From assembly GCF_018882155.1 (NCBI RefSeq), contig NZ_JACVPA010000001.1:434001-498000 (forward strand): 64,000 bases of DNA, written 5' to 3'. The notes below the pieces were generated by a model. It worked only from the letters and a program-made list of their open reading frames with translations, was not told where the DNA came from and did no database searches. The DNA is from Polynucleobacter nymphae (GTDB lineage: Bacteria > Pseudomonadota > Gammaproteobacteria > Burkholderiales > Burkholderiaceae). The first letter of the stretch is position 1, and each line of letters starts with the position of its first letter. Shown piece by piece: positions 9,803-18,329 of this stretch. The position numbers and the translations under genes were made by a program.

Positions 9803-11218
9803 TTAAAACTCGGCATGAATCCTGAAAGAGATGATGTTTACAGGGCCGCGGGCTGCGTTATAAGCGGGATTATTGACGTGCTGAAAGTTCAAGCCTGCCA
9901 AGATATTCTTGATCACGGTAGCGTTGTAATAGACCTCACCTATCCGCTCAGGACGATAAGAAATTGTCTGGCCAGGACCAGCATAGTCACCAATAAAGTA
10001 AGACACACCGCCAGCTTGTAAATACGAACGGCGATAACTGGATAAGCCGTTTTGCATCATCGAAATACCAATGCTGTCGTTTGGACGTGCCCATCGTGTG
10101 CCATTCATACCCATACCAACAGAGACTGAGTTATCAGCTTCTGTGAAAGACATCGTTTCTGTATGGCCATCTGAGGTAAATGCACGAGCATAGATACCGA
10201 GGTCATGAGTTAAGGCCTGCTCTCCATGAATACCCACACCTGTTTTATATTGGTAGTTGGTACGCACATTATTAATCGCTTGTGTGCCCTGCGCATTATT
10301 GGCAGTCACATAATTAGTCGCATCAGAAAAACGCGCCAGGATCATTTTATTGCGATAAGCAAGCACACTCACTTTACCGGGTAAATCGCTAATATGGTGC
10401 TGACGCTCAATCTCAAATTGGTCGCCATAGGTATTGAAAACTTGCCAGTTCAGATCACGGCCATTGGGTTTCTTTGGAGCCAACATACGAGAGGCTCGCA
10501 TTACCCAGTTTTCCAAGTACCACTCGCCCGCTAAGCCAGTACTATAGCCACGTGCGTCGGCAGCATAATCGTATGCTAGATAGGTCATATTGCCCCAGTT
10601 CATAAACTGAATACGAGGATCCTTGGCGTAGCGGCTGTCATCAAAAATATCTAAAGTAGAAAACTGACCAGCAGTAATGACAACACGATTACTACTCACC
10701 GTTTGCGTAATTTGATTAGCCTCATTCTCGAGAACTTCTTTATTACCCTCTTGATTGATGATGTGCCGCACAAAAGCTCTAGCAGAATAAAATTTGGCAT
10801 TTAAGCCAGTCGCTTTAGTTGCTTCGCCATTAGTAAACCCACCTAAACCAGTCAGACCTGAGAATGCAACCCCTGAAATTACTTCGGGATTGAAATACAC
10901 ATCAGTATTTGGAGCAAGCCGAGCGCCAAAGAATAATGTTCCAGACCAGGTATAACTCATCGACTTCTGAGCAGCCAAGCTATTCATACCCGAATAGCTA
11001 GATGTGAAATTGTTATAGCGCTGATTAATGTAAGTAGTTTGGCCGTGTACGTTTACTGGTAAACCCAACAGATCTCCTTCGGTAGGCAAATCTTGAATCG
11101 GTGATGCAAAGGTGGCAATTTGGTCCGAGCCTGATCCCGCCTTCTGTGCAAATGCAGAGGCGCCTAGAAAAGTGCAAATAATGCTTAACAGGAGGAGGAT
11201 GTAAAACTTGCGGGTCAT
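9803..11218 (-). CDS. Carbohydrate-selective porin, OprB family-like
   Basis: The 471-residue protein has a clean signal peptide (cleavage after GASAFAQ) and a beta-barrel-like body. The segments YLAYDYAADARGYSTGLAGEWY and WVMRASRM match carbohydrate-selective porins, as does the terminal aromatic pattern ending SFRIHAEF, with a C-terminal Phe as needed for BAM insertion. It should be an outer-membrane channel for sugars or small organic solutes. It stands alone, transcribed on the minus strand from the 300-bp gap upstream. The substrate is unknown. Confidence 0.72.
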   Translation of the reverse strand: MTRKFYILLLLSIICTFLGASAFAQKAGSGSDQIATFASPIQDLPTEGDLLGLPVNVHGQTTYINQRYNNFTSSYSGMNSLAAQKSMSYTWSGTLFFGARLAPNTDVYFNPEVISGVAFSGLTGLGGFTNGEATKATGLNAKFYSARAFVRHIINQEGNKEVLENEANQITQTVSSNRVVITAGQFSTLDIFDDSRYAKDPRIQFMNWGNMTYLAYDYAADARGYSTGLAGEWYLENWVMRASRMLAPKKPNGRDLNWQVFNTYGDQFEIERQHHISDLPGKVSVLAYRNKMILARFSDATNYVTANNAQGTQAINNVRTNYQYKTGVGIHGEQALTHDLGIYARAFTSDGHTETMSFTEADNSVSVGMGMNGTRWARPNDSIGISMMQNGLSSYRRSYLQAGGVSYFIGDYAGPGQTISYRPERIGEVYYNATVIKNILAGLNFQHVNNPAYNAARGPVNIISFRIHAEF

Positions 11219-11497
11219 TCACAATTTCTAATTGGGATGCCAGTGCAATGCAATAGCAACATGCCGATAGGAAAAACTAGGCAAACACAGCTTGAGATTG
11301 AAGCCCAAGGGTGGCGCAGACCAAATTATCCCCAAAAAAGATCAATTTACCTAGTCTTTATGGCATGGTGATGACAAATACGTCTCGAATTGGGGGTTAA
11401 TAGATGCAGATATACCACTGAATTCCTATATCTCTTGGTGAGCTCCATAGGCCCCGTCAAATCCTGCCCACAATCCATTTCTGATAAAACAGCAACT
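11219..11497. other. Gene-free stretch upstream of the porin
   Basis: No convincing reading frame, RNA gene or repeat was found here on either strand. It lies between the porin start and the terminator next to the DUF6282 gene, so it most likely carries the porin promoter and leader. No clear -35/-10 pair or operator palindrome stood out by eye. Confidence 0.5.
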
Positions 11498-11533
11498 ATT
11501 TTTAAAAAATAAAAAGCCACCCGAAGGTGGCCT
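11498..11533 (-). terminator. Rho-independent terminator after the DUF6282 gene
   Basis: On the minus strand a GCCACC-TTCG-GGTGGC hairpin (11516-11531) is followed by a T-rich run (TTTTTATTTTTT). The stable UUCG tetraloop and poly-U tail are the standard intrinsic terminator. It lies about 20 bases after the stop of the gene ending at 11553. Confidence 0.9.
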
Positions 11534-11552
11534 TAAGTGAACGAAAAAGAGA

Positions 11553-12536
11553 TTAATCCTTTAGACCCAATAATTTTGCTGGGTTCTTTTTCATCATTTT
11601 ATCAATGTCGGCTTGCGATACACCTGCCGCCTTAACGGCTGCAATCTCATTCTCAACGCCATCGGGTGGGGTCATCATGCCTTGTTGACCTAAATCCGTT
11701 GAGAGCACTAAATGATCTGCACCAATCTCTTTAACCGCCTTGGCAACAACTGTTGCATCGACCTTCTCCCAATGTGTCATCCATTTATATTGGGCATTTG
11801 GACCAGTTAAAAACTGCAAATAGCATATTTCAATATACGCGCCCATAGCTGTCACTTGCTTAGCTTGCTCCCAAGAGAGGCCTGGAATATTGGTTAATCC
11901 ATGTGTGATCAAAATGTTCTTCACGCCCAATTCTTTAGCGCGCTTCACAACCGTAACCACTTCATCAGCAGAAATATGACCGGTAGCTAGAATCAAATCT
12001 TCACGAGCAATAATCTTGAGAACCTGCTCCAACTCTGGAGTAATTTGACCGTTTGTTGCAACAACAATTCCTGATTGATTTTTATCAACCAAAGTCTTGA
12101 CATGCATATCCGAATCAAAAGTCGGTAGCCAAACTACTTTTCCGCGACCACCAGACATCCGATGCATCCACTCTACGGCTGCAGGATTTACACCGCCTAC
12201 AGACTTGTTGAGAACAATGCCTCCCCATACCTCAATACCTGGAACCTGCTGCATGACTAATGCAGCGCGATCATTCGTTGTAACCACATGGTTCTTAATC
12301 ACAATTCCCCGCATACCTTTGCGCCTAGCAATGGTTGCCAACTCATTATCAGTTAAAGATCTTCCGAAGACATCAGGATCTGGGTGCACATGCATATCAA
12401 TCACACCGGCTGCAGGGCTCACTTTAGGTGGTGGTGGCGGAAAACCTACTTGAGCCTGGGTAATATTGGAAGCCAATATTAAGCCAGCACTCAATAGGCT
12501 AGCTACTAAAATTTTGCTTGATTGAAATTTACGCAC
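11553..12536 (-). CDS. DUF6282 family putative metal-dependent hydrolase, exported
   Basis: The 327-residue protein has an N-terminal signal peptide (cleavage near ITQAQ) and an amidohydrolase-like TIM-barrel. GVIDMHVHPDPDVFGRSL carries the HxH metal motif; ATGHISADEV, LITHGLTN and STDLGQ supply further His and Asp ligands. Such proteins are annotated as DUF6282; the substrate is not known. The start is GTG at 12536, with GGGAG seven bases upstream. A strong terminator follows the gene and it appears monocistronic. Assignment to the amidohydrolase superfamily is by motif. Confidence 0.75.
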   Translation of the reverse strand: MRKFQSSKILVASLLSAGLILASNITQAQVGFPPPPPKVSPAAGVIDMHVHPDPDVFGRSLTDNELATIARRKGMRGIVIKNHVVTTNDRAALVMQQVPGIEVWGGIVLNKSVGGVNPAAVEWMHRMSGGRGKVVWLPTFDSDMHVKTLVDKNQSGIVVATNGQITPELEQVLKIIAREDLILATGHISADEVVTVVKRAKELGVKNILITHGLTNIPGLSWEQAKQVTAMGAYIEICYLQFLTGPNAQYKWMTHWEKVDATVVAKAVKEIGADHLVLSTDLGQQGMMTPPDGVENEIAAVKAAGVSQADIDKMMKKNPAKLLGLKD

Positions 12537-12692
12537 GATTCATCTCCCTGATTGAACTTCTTTCTTATAATATGCTGACTCTATCCTCTCTATTCCAGTA
12601 GGTAATTAAGTAGTTCCCCTATAAGTCCAGGAAATAGGATTTGGGGAGGTCTTAAAGCAACTTGCTTGTTAGACAAAGGATATCCAACTAGG

Positions 12693-12911
12693 CTATCCGA
12701 AACGAAATCTACTTAGCTTATTAAGGCTCATCTCTACCCTGCTTGCCAAAATATCTTGCAGCATATGGACTGGCAGATCGGGGTTTTCATCACATGCCTT
12801 GCCTAGACGGGCCCAATGCTCAATCTGCTCGGGGAGGGTTCTTTTTGCGATCTTAGATGCAGACTTAGCATCCTGGATTAATGACTCTGATAATTTAATT
12901 GAAGCCAACAT
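12693..12911 (-). CDS. ParD-like antitoxin-family protein
   Basis: The 72-residue protein starts MLASIKLSESLIQDAKSASK and continues with RTLPEQIEHWARLGKACDENPDLP. This resembles the ParD-like family, a ribbon-helix-helix relative found without a partner toxin in many proteobacteria. No toxin gene is adjacent: recR lies directly upstream, one base away, so it may be co-transcribed with dnaX-ybaB-recR. Its role is not known. Confidence 0.6.
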   Translation of the reverse strand: MLASIKLSESLIQDAKSASKIAKRTLPEQIEHWARLGKACDENPDLPVHMLQDILASRVEMSLNKLSRFRFG

Positions 12912-12912
12912 A

Positions 12913-13527
12913 TTAACGACGATCCATCAAAGCTCTGGCCAAGGTACCTGCATCGACGTACTCTAGCTCGCCACCCACCGGAATACCTCTCGCAATACGG
13001 GTAACTTTAATACCTTTAGCTTTGAGCACTTCACCAATGTAATGGGCAGTAGCCTCGCCTTCGCTAGTGAAGTTTGTCGCTAGTACTACCTCCCGAATGG
13101 GCACGTTCGTATCTGGATTCTCAATACGAGCAAGTAAGCGATCAAAATGAATTTCGTTGGGGCCCATACCATCCAGTGGTGAGAGACGACCCATCAATAC
13201 AAAGTAATTGCCTTTGAAACTTAAGGTCTGCTCCACCATCACTTGGTCGGCAGGCGTTTCTACAATACAGAGCAAGGATGGATCACGGCGCTCATCTGAG
13301 CAAGTAATACAGATTTGAGTTTCTGAGAAGGTATTACAACGTGCGCAGTGGCCAACAGTCTGTACTGCCTCACCCAAGGACTGGGCCAGTACTGCAGCCC
13401 CATTGCGATCATGCTGCAAAAGATAGAACGCCATGCGCTGAGCAGACTTGGGGCCTACTCCCGGGAGCACACGCAAAGCCTCAATCAAACGACCGAGTGC
13501 ATCTTGAGGTGCTTCATGACGCGCCAT
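12913..13527 (-). CDS. recR: Recombination protein RecR
   Basis: The 204-residue protein has an N-terminal helix-hairpin-helix ([17 protein letters not shown]), a zinc finger ([16 protein letters not shown]) and a Toprim domain ([15 protein letters not shown]). RecR acts with RecO/RecF to load RecA at gapped DNA. The longer open frame reaches 13587, but this would overlap ybaB. The ATG at 13527 (MARHEAPQ) gives the normal family length and starts 11 bases after ybaB ends. The order dnaX-ybaB-recR is conserved in bacteria. Confidence 0.93.
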   Translation of the reverse strand: MARHEAPQDALGRLIEALRVLPGVGPKSAQRMAFYLLQHDRNGAAVLAQSLGEAVQTVGHCARCNTFSETQICITCSDERRDPSLLCIVETPADQVMVEQTLSFKGNYFVLMGRLSPLDGMGPNEIHFDRLLARIENPDTNVPIREVVLATNFTSEGEATAHYIGEVLKAKGIKVTRIARGIPVGGELEYVDAGTLARALMDRR

Positions 13528-13537
13528 AAATGATTGC

Positions 13538-13861
13538 TTAGAAAGGCAACTTAAAGCCCGGAGGCATTGGCATTCCAGCAGTAGCACCAGACATCATTTG
13601 TGCGCTAGCGGCTTCTACTTGTTTGAATGCTTCGGTATAAGCAGTAACAATCAAGTCTTCTAGCATCTCACGGTCGTCCATTGCGCCTGGATCAATTTGT
13701 ACCCGCTTAAGTTCGTATTTGCCAGAGATCGTTACTTTCACTAAGCCGCTAGCCGCTTGGCCAGTCACTTCCAGCGCAGCCAACTCAGCTTGCGCAGTTT
13801 TCATCTTCTCTTGCATCTGCTGAGCCTGTTTCATGAGGCCAGCAAGTCCACCTTTCATCAT
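13538..13861 (-). CDS. ybaB: Nucleoid-associated protein YbaB/EbfC
   Basis: The 107-residue protein starts [17 protein letters not shown] and contains the [20 protein letters not shown] core of the YbaB/EbfC family, a small DNA-binding dimer. Two adjacent ATG codons (13861 and 13858) are possible starts. It sits between dnaX and recR, the standard arrangement. Confidence 0.92.
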   Translation of the reverse strand: MMKGGLAGLMKQAQQMQEKMKTAQAELAALEVTGQAASGLVKVTISGKYELKRVQIDPGAMDDREMLEDLIVTAYTEAFKQVEAASAQMMSGATAGMPMPPGFKLPF

Positions 13862-13911
13862 CGCTTCTTTTCCTTAGTGCTGTATTACTGAATTTAAATT
13901 AAAGGGGTGCA

Positions 13912-15558
13912 TTACAGCGGCTTCACAGAGCCGCCAACTACTTTAGCGCCAAACTCTTTTTCTAATTGCTGGATAAAAGGATCAGCGGCAATCATTTGTT
14001 CGGCGTTCATTCTTTTCTCTTGATGAATCTGGGCATCAACCTTAGCAACGGTCTTACCTTCTACTTCACCTTTTTCAATCACGATCTTGACTGGTTTACC
14101 GAAATATGTAGTGAGCGCCTCACCTAAGCGAGCAATAGAAGCTTCTGAAGCGAGTTGCGGCATGGGTGTCACGATCGTTGCCTTTACACCTGCTGCAGAA
14201 TCTTTCCAATCTTGCAACTCTGTCTGAAATGCTAACTGTTGCACCAAACCTTTTACTGGTAATTGCCGCACCAAGCTATGCCAGTCTGGGCGATTTGCAG
14301 CATCACCTACAGGAGTAGCTGCGGCTACTAGCTTCGTTGCTATAGATGCTGCTGCAGACACTACTGTTTTGGCTGTTGGCGCTGGAGCAGACATTGGACG
14401 TGGTGCGCTAGCGACTGGAGGAGACGATGGTGTTGGAGCTGTACCCCCACCGCCACTGCTCCCTGGACGAAATGCCAACATCCGCAAGAGAGTCATGGCA
14501 AAGCCAGTTTGCTCATCTGGCGCGAGTGATAAGTCGGGGCGGCTAGTAATACTGATTTGGTAGAAGAGTTGCGCCTCTTCTTTAGTGAGTTGAGTAGCTA
14601 AGCGACGAATCTCGCCTGCTTCTGGCCAATCCTCTAATACCGATTCTGGAACTACTTGTGCTGCTGCAATCTTTTGTAGCAGGCTAGATAGATCTTGCAA
14701 TGCTAATGAGAAAGACATACTGCGCTCTCCCATTTCATTAGCAACTGCGAGAAGGCTTGCGCCATCTTTTGCAATTAAGCAATCTAAAATACGAATGAGA
14801 TACGCATCGTCTAATGTGCCAAGCATGCCACGTACAGATTCTTCAGTCACTTTGCCTGCTGCATAGGCAATCGCTTGATCAGTTAATGACAGGGCATCGC
14901 GCATTGAACCTTGAGCTGCTTTAGCTAAGACACGCAATGCATTGACTTCGTAAGTCACTTTTTCTGCTGCAAGCACTTTCTCTAAATGCTCAACAATGAG
15001 GGCTACAGGCATTTGCTTAAGGTTGAACTGCAAGCAACGAGACAAAATAGTGACGGGGATCTTTTGTGGGTCGGTAGTCGCCAGAATAAATTTGACGTGC
15101 TCTGGAGGTTCTTCCAGAGTTTTCAGCATGGCATTAAAGGCATGATTGGTGAGCATATGCACCTCGTCAATCATGTAGACCTTGAAACGAGCATTGCTTG
15201 GTGCGTAAGCTGCTTTTTCTAGAAGAGCGGCAATGTCGTCAACACCACGATTACTGGCTGCATCCATCTCTATATAGTCAACAAAACGACCCGCATCGAT
15301 TTCCATACAAGCTGGGCATTTTCCGCAAGGCTGCGAAGTCATCTTGCCTGCACCATCTGCACCTGTGCAATTGAGGGCTTTTGCCATAATGCGCGCAATG
15401 GTGGTCTTACCTACCCCACGAGTGCCCGTAAAGAGCCATGCATGATGCAGGCGTCCTTGATCTAAGGCATGGGTCAAGGCCTTAACCACATGGTCTTGTC
15501 CTACTAACTCAGAGAATGTTTTGGGGCGCCACGAACGGGCTAATGCCAATGCTGTCAT
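13912..15558 (-). CDS. dnaX: DNA polymerase III subunit tau/gamma
   Basis: The 548-residue protein has the AAA+ clamp-loader core: Walker A GTRGVGKTT near residue 45, the zinc site CxxxxxxxxxCxxCxxC (CTGADG...QPCGKCPAC), Walker B IDEVHML and the sensor motif TTDPQKIP. A Pro/Ala-rich linker (about residues 365-410) leads to a C-terminal tau domain that binds the polymerase core. It loads the beta clamp during replication. No obvious internal frameshift signal was identified by eye, so whether a short gamma form is made is unknown. It is the first gene of the dnaX-ybaB-recR group. Confidence 0.94.
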   Translation of the reverse strand: MTALALARSWRPKTFSELVGQDHVVKALTHALDQGRLHHAWLFTGTRGVGKTTIARIMAKALNCTGADGAGKMTSQPCGKCPACMEIDAGRFVDYIEMDAASNRGVDDIAALLEKAAYAPSNARFKVYMIDEVHMLTNHAFNAMLKTLEEPPEHVKFILATTDPQKIPVTILSRCLQFNLKQMPVALIVEHLEKVLAAEKVTYEVNALRVLAKAAQGSMRDALSLTDQAIAYAAGKVTEESVRGMLGTLDDAYLIRILDCLIAKDGASLLAVANEMGERSMSFSLALQDLSSLLQKIAAAQVVPESVLEDWPEAGEIRRLATQLTKEEAQLFYQISITSRPDLSLAPDEQTGFAMTLLRMLAFRPGSSGGGGTAPTPSSPPVASAPRPMSAPAPTAKTVVSAAASIATKLVAAATPVGDAANRPDWHSLVRQLPVKGLVQQLAFQTELQDWKDSAAGVKATIVTPMPQLASEASIARLGEALTTYFGKPVKIVIEKGEVEGKTVAKVDAQIHQEKRMNAEQMIAADPFIQQLEKEFGAKVVGGSVKPL

Positions 15559-15587
15559 GTCTTACATTCTAACAAGCTAAAATGGAA

Positions 15588-15689
15588 GTGGATGGGCCTC
15601 CCCGCATGGTGGGTTGGATAACCTGGTCAGGTCGGGAACGAAGCAGCCAAACCCAATTTCTGCCAGTGCCGGGGGTTTGGCTCATCCAC
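15588..15689 (+). ncRNA. ffs: Signal recognition particle 4.5S RNA
   Basis: The stretch contains the conserved SRP apical core GGTCAGGTCGGGAACGAAGC followed by AGCC, with the flanking arms closing into one long hairpin (GTGGATGGG at the 5' end pairs with CTCATCCAC at the 3' end). This is the small bacterial SRP RNA that binds Ffh. It is divergent from dnaX, a neighbour seen in many betaproteobacteria. The ends were placed by the extent of base pairing. Confidence 0.92.
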
Positions 15690-15826
15690 CCTCCCCTTGA
15701 AAAATCGATGAATCTGAAGATCTTCAGCATCCTTAAACTTGCATAAACCAAGCAAATATCAGTTCAGAAGCAGAAATGGTACATTCAATTACAGAACGAT
15801 TGTGATATGTGAACATAGGAGGCAAT

Positions 15827-16207
15827 ATGAACGAGAACGCAGGTTACAAGGCTGGATTGGCAGTTCGCAAAGAGGTTTTAGGTGAAAAATATGTCAACGA
15901 TTCACTGGCTAATGCTGATGAATTTACCGAACCACTGCAACAGTACTTAACTGAGCATGCTTGGGGGGCTGTCTGGGTGAGAGAGGGTCTGGAGAAAAAG
16001 ACACGGAGTATGTTAAATCTCGCAATCCTGATTGCAACCAATCGCCCTGCCGAACTTCGACTTCATATACGGGGCGCATTAAACAATGGTGTCACCAAAG
16101 AAGAAATGCGTGAAATCTTTTTGCACTGCGGGGTATATTGTGGTGCACCAGCTGCACTTGATGCTTTCCATAACGCCAAAATTGTATTTAAGGAAATGGG
16201 GGTTTAG
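15827..16207 (+). CDS. Carboxymuconolactone decarboxylase family protein (PcaC-like)
   Basis: The 126-residue protein contains a CMD/AhpD-type fold: VREGLEKKTRSMLNLAIL, RPAELRLHIRGALNNGVTKEEMREIFLH and a CGVYCGAPAALDAFH end. This matches PcaC-like gamma-carboxymuconolactone decarboxylases, though the true substrate may differ because no other protocatechuate genes are nearby. The ATG at 15827 has AGGAGG just upstream and is chosen over an in-frame ATG six codons earlier. The Bug receptor gene follows after four bases, so the two likely share a transcript and perhaps an aromatic or dicarboxylic substrate. Confidence 0.8.
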   Translation: MNENAGYKAGLAVRKEVLGEKYVNDSLANADEFTEPLQQYLTEHAWGAVWVREGLEKKTRSMLNLAILIATNRPAELRLHIRGALNNGVTKEEMREIFLHCGVYCGAPAALDAFHNAKIVFKEMGV

Positions 16208-16211
16208 TTTT

Positions 16212-17174
16212 ATGAAACTATTGATGAGCCTATTATGTCTATGGTTAGGTGCTTTCTCGTATAGTCACGCCCAAATCCCAAATGAGAAACCGATTCGTAT
16301 CATCGTGCCATTTTCTAATGGTGGACCCACCGATGTAGTGGCAAGGGTATTGGGACCTAAGCTATCTTCCATTCTCAAACGACCTGTAGTGATTGAAAAT
16401 AAAGTGGGAGCCACTGGTGGGATAGGCGCCCTATTTGTAGCTAAATCAATCCCCGATGGAGATACCCTACTGCTGGGTACCAGCAGCATCATGGCAGCAA
16501 GTCCAAGCCTTACTCTGAATTTACCTTACGACCCGGTGACTGATTTTTCTCCCATCTCCATGGTGGCAACTATCGAAAACATCTTGGTTGTTAACCCTAG
16601 CTTACCGGTCAAAAACATTAAAGAACTGGTGGCGTATGCCAAAGAGAATCCTGGAAAGCTGACTTATGCTTCATCCGGCATTGGTAGTACATACCATTTA
16701 GGCGCAGAACTATTCAGCTCACAAACAGGAATCCAATGGGTGCATGTGCCTTACAAAGGGGCCGCACCTGCAATACAAGACGTATTAGCCGGCCATGTGC
16801 AAGTGATGTTTGATAACGTCTCTTCAGCAATACCCAATATCAAGGCAGAACGTTTAAAACCTTTAGGGGTTGCCAGCTTGAAGCGCTACCCTACTTTGCC
16901 AGATGTACCCACCATTGCCGAACAGGGAGTGCCTGGGTATGAAACGACTATTTGGCTAGGCTTATTTGCGCCTGCAAATACTCCGCAACCAATCATTACT
17001 CAACTCAATAAGGCTGTTCGTGAGGCAGTGAACTCTAGCGAATATAAAGACAAACTCGAATTTTTGGCTATGCAACCCGTTGTTAGCTCACCCCAAGAAC
17101 TAGCCAGACTTTTAAAAGCAGATACCGCTAAGTGGGCCAAGGTTGTCAAAGATGCAGGCATCAAACCTGAATAA
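16212..17174 (+). CDS. Bug-family tripartite tricarboxylate transporter substrate-binding protein
   Basis: The 320-residue protein has a signal peptide cut near YSHAQ, then PIRIIVPFSNGGPTDVVAR, the family ligand-binding start, and WVHVPYKGAAPAIQDVLAGHVQVMFDN, the second signature. Bug receptors bind carboxylates in the periplasm and are greatly expanded in Burkholderiales. No TctAB membrane genes are adjacent, which is common for orphan Bug proteins. The open frame extends upstream into the preceding gene, but the ATG at 16212 begins the signal peptide. Confidence 0.9.
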   Translation: MKLLMSLLCLWLGAFSYSHAQIPNEKPIRIIVPFSNGGPTDVVARVLGPKLSSILKRPVVIENKVGATGGIGALFVAKSIPDGDTLLLGTSSIMAASPSLTLNLPYDPVTDFSPISMVATIENILVVNPSLPVKNIKELVAYAKENPGKLTYASSGIGSTYHLGAELFSSQTGIQWVHVPYKGAAPAIQDVLAGHVQVMFDNVSSAIPNIKAERLKPLGVASLKRYPTLPDVPTIAEQGVPGYETTIWLGLFAPANTPQPIITQLNKAVREAVNSSEYKDKLEFLAMQPVVSSPQELARLLKADTAKWAKVVKDAGIKPE

Positions 17175-17293
17175 CTTTAGGCAGTTAACTTCACCCGCAC
17201 ACACTAAATGTGAAAGCAGACCTACTGAGGTATAGTTTTATTTAGGTAGCTCTCTATTAATCTGAGGACTAGTTTAAATATAGGAGAAAAGTG

Positions 17294-17443
17294 ATGTCTA
17301 GAGATAAATTAGGATTAATTGCGTTTGGTCTTGCGCTCTTGGGCTTCATCGTTTTTGTCAAAACGGGATCGCTACTTTTGTTTGTAATAGGCATGATCTT
17401 AGTAGTCGCATTGGTATTTTCTAAGAATAAATTCATCCAATAA
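17294..17443 (+). CDS. Small two-helix membrane protein, unknown
   Basis: This 49-residue frame starts MSRDKLGLIAFGLALLGF at an ATG preceded by AGGAG at about ten bases. It contains two hydrophobic segments (residues 6-22 and 27-43) and ends KNKFIQ. The stop abuts the ATG of the next small membrane gene (TAAATG), which supports it being real. No family was recognised. Confidence 0.55.
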   Translation: MSRDKLGLIAFGLALLGFIVFVKTGSLLLFVIGMILVVALVFSKNKFIQ

Positions 17444-17635
17444 ATGACGGGTGTCATGCTCGAGCTGGTGATTGAGTTTGGTGTGATTTTGATTTCACCG
17501 ATTGTTTTTCACTACTACCTTTGGAAGTATAAAAAAATAGCTCCTGCAGTCATTCTGAAAGATTTCAAAATTTATGCCGGCTTGTATGGGCTTATCTTAA
17601 TTACCGGCATCTTTGCCATTTGGGGCCAGCATTAA
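17444..17635 (+). CDS. Small membrane protein, unknown
   Basis: The 63-residue protein starts at the ATG directly after the stop of the preceding 49-residue gene. It has two hydrophobic stretches (residues 6-25 and 44-60) separated by a basic loop (LWKYKKIAP). It ends 16 bases before the convergent tspO stop. No family was recognised; tight spacing suggests co-translation with its neighbour. Confidence 0.5.
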   Translation: MTGVMLELVIEFGVILISPIVFHYYLWKYKKIAPAVILKDFKIYAGLYGLILITGIFAIWGQH

Positions 17636-17651
17636 GAGCAAGTAAGCTTTT

Positions 17652-18125
17652 TTATCCAAAGGGACCATTCAGTCGCACAGTATCCCAGTTCAAAACAATC
17701 GCAATAGTGACCCATATTAAATATGGCAGCATATATAAGCTGTATTTAGTAGACACCTTTCGTAGCGTCAGCAATATAGCAAGCACTGAAAGCCATAAAA
17801 ACACCGCTTCATATAAAGACCAGTCTGGTCTTTGAAAGCGAAAGTACAAAATACTCCATAGCAAGTTCAGAAAAGCATTAACCCAAAATAAAAAAGTGAG
17901 GCGACTCAGAAGCGCGGGGTTAGTGGTCAAGTGCTTTACAGCGACCCAAGCAATGCCAGACAAAACAAAAATAGTCGACCAGATCGGGCCAAATGCTGCA
18001 TCAGGCGGTTTCCAAAAAGGTTCTTTTAAGGCTTGATACCAAGGCCCCAAATCCGTTGCTAAACCCCCTAGAATCGCCACCGTTAAACCCCAGGCTAATG
18101 GCATAGCCATTTTTTTATTTAACAT
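17652..18125 (-). CDS. tspO: TspO/MBR family protein (tryptophan-rich sensory protein)
   Basis: The 157-residue protein has five predicted helices and the family motifs WYQALKEPFWKPPDAAFGPIW near residue 30 and WSILYF. TspO binds porphyrins. In Rhodobacter it tunes photosynthesis gene expression in response to oxygen, and it often lies at the edge of carotenoid or bacteriochlorophyll clusters, as here near dxs-hemA. It probably acts in the outer or inner membrane on tetrapyrrole flux. The start is ATG 18125. Confidence 0.88.
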   Translation of the reverse strand: MLNKKMAMPLAWGLTVAILGGLATDLGPWYQALKEPFWKPPDAAFGPIWSTIFVLSGIAWVAVKHLTTNPALLSRLTFLFWVNAFLNLLWSILYFRFQRPDWSLYEAVFLWLSVLAILLTLRKVSTKYSLYMLPYLIWVTIAIVLNWDTVRLNGPFG

Positions 18126-18177
18126 TAATTTTCCTTCAAGAGAAGTAGTGCCGTGGGAGATTCTGAAAGTTTAGTAC

Positions 18178-18318
18178 TTAGGTGTAATAGTAAATTAAGA
18201 AAAAAACGAGAATGAATAAGTTCAGAGTGCCAAAGATGATCAGAACTGGTTTACCAATATATTGCCACTTTGCCTCTTTAGATAACAGCTGTGTCTGATT
18301 TTTTTCTTTCTTAAACAT
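18178..18318 (-). CDS. Small single-helix membrane protein, unknown
   Basis: This 46-residue frame starts MFKKEKNQTQLLSKEAKW and has one hydrophobic helix (residues 24-44, VLIIFGTLNLFILVFFLIYY). It begins 12 bases after the dxs stop and lies before tspO on the same strand, so it could be the third gene of a hemA-dxs transcript. No family was recognised. The charged N-terminus and single anchor resemble other tiny proteins in this window. Confidence 0.5.
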   Translation of the reverse strand: MFKKEKNQTQLLSKEAKWQYIGKPVLIIFGTLNLFILVFFLIYYYT

Positions 18319-18329
18319 AAATAAGTCAC

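Noticed and set aside
12693-12911. Toxin-antitoxin locus around the ParD-like gene
   Set aside because: No toxin frame is adjacent on either strand; recR abuts it.
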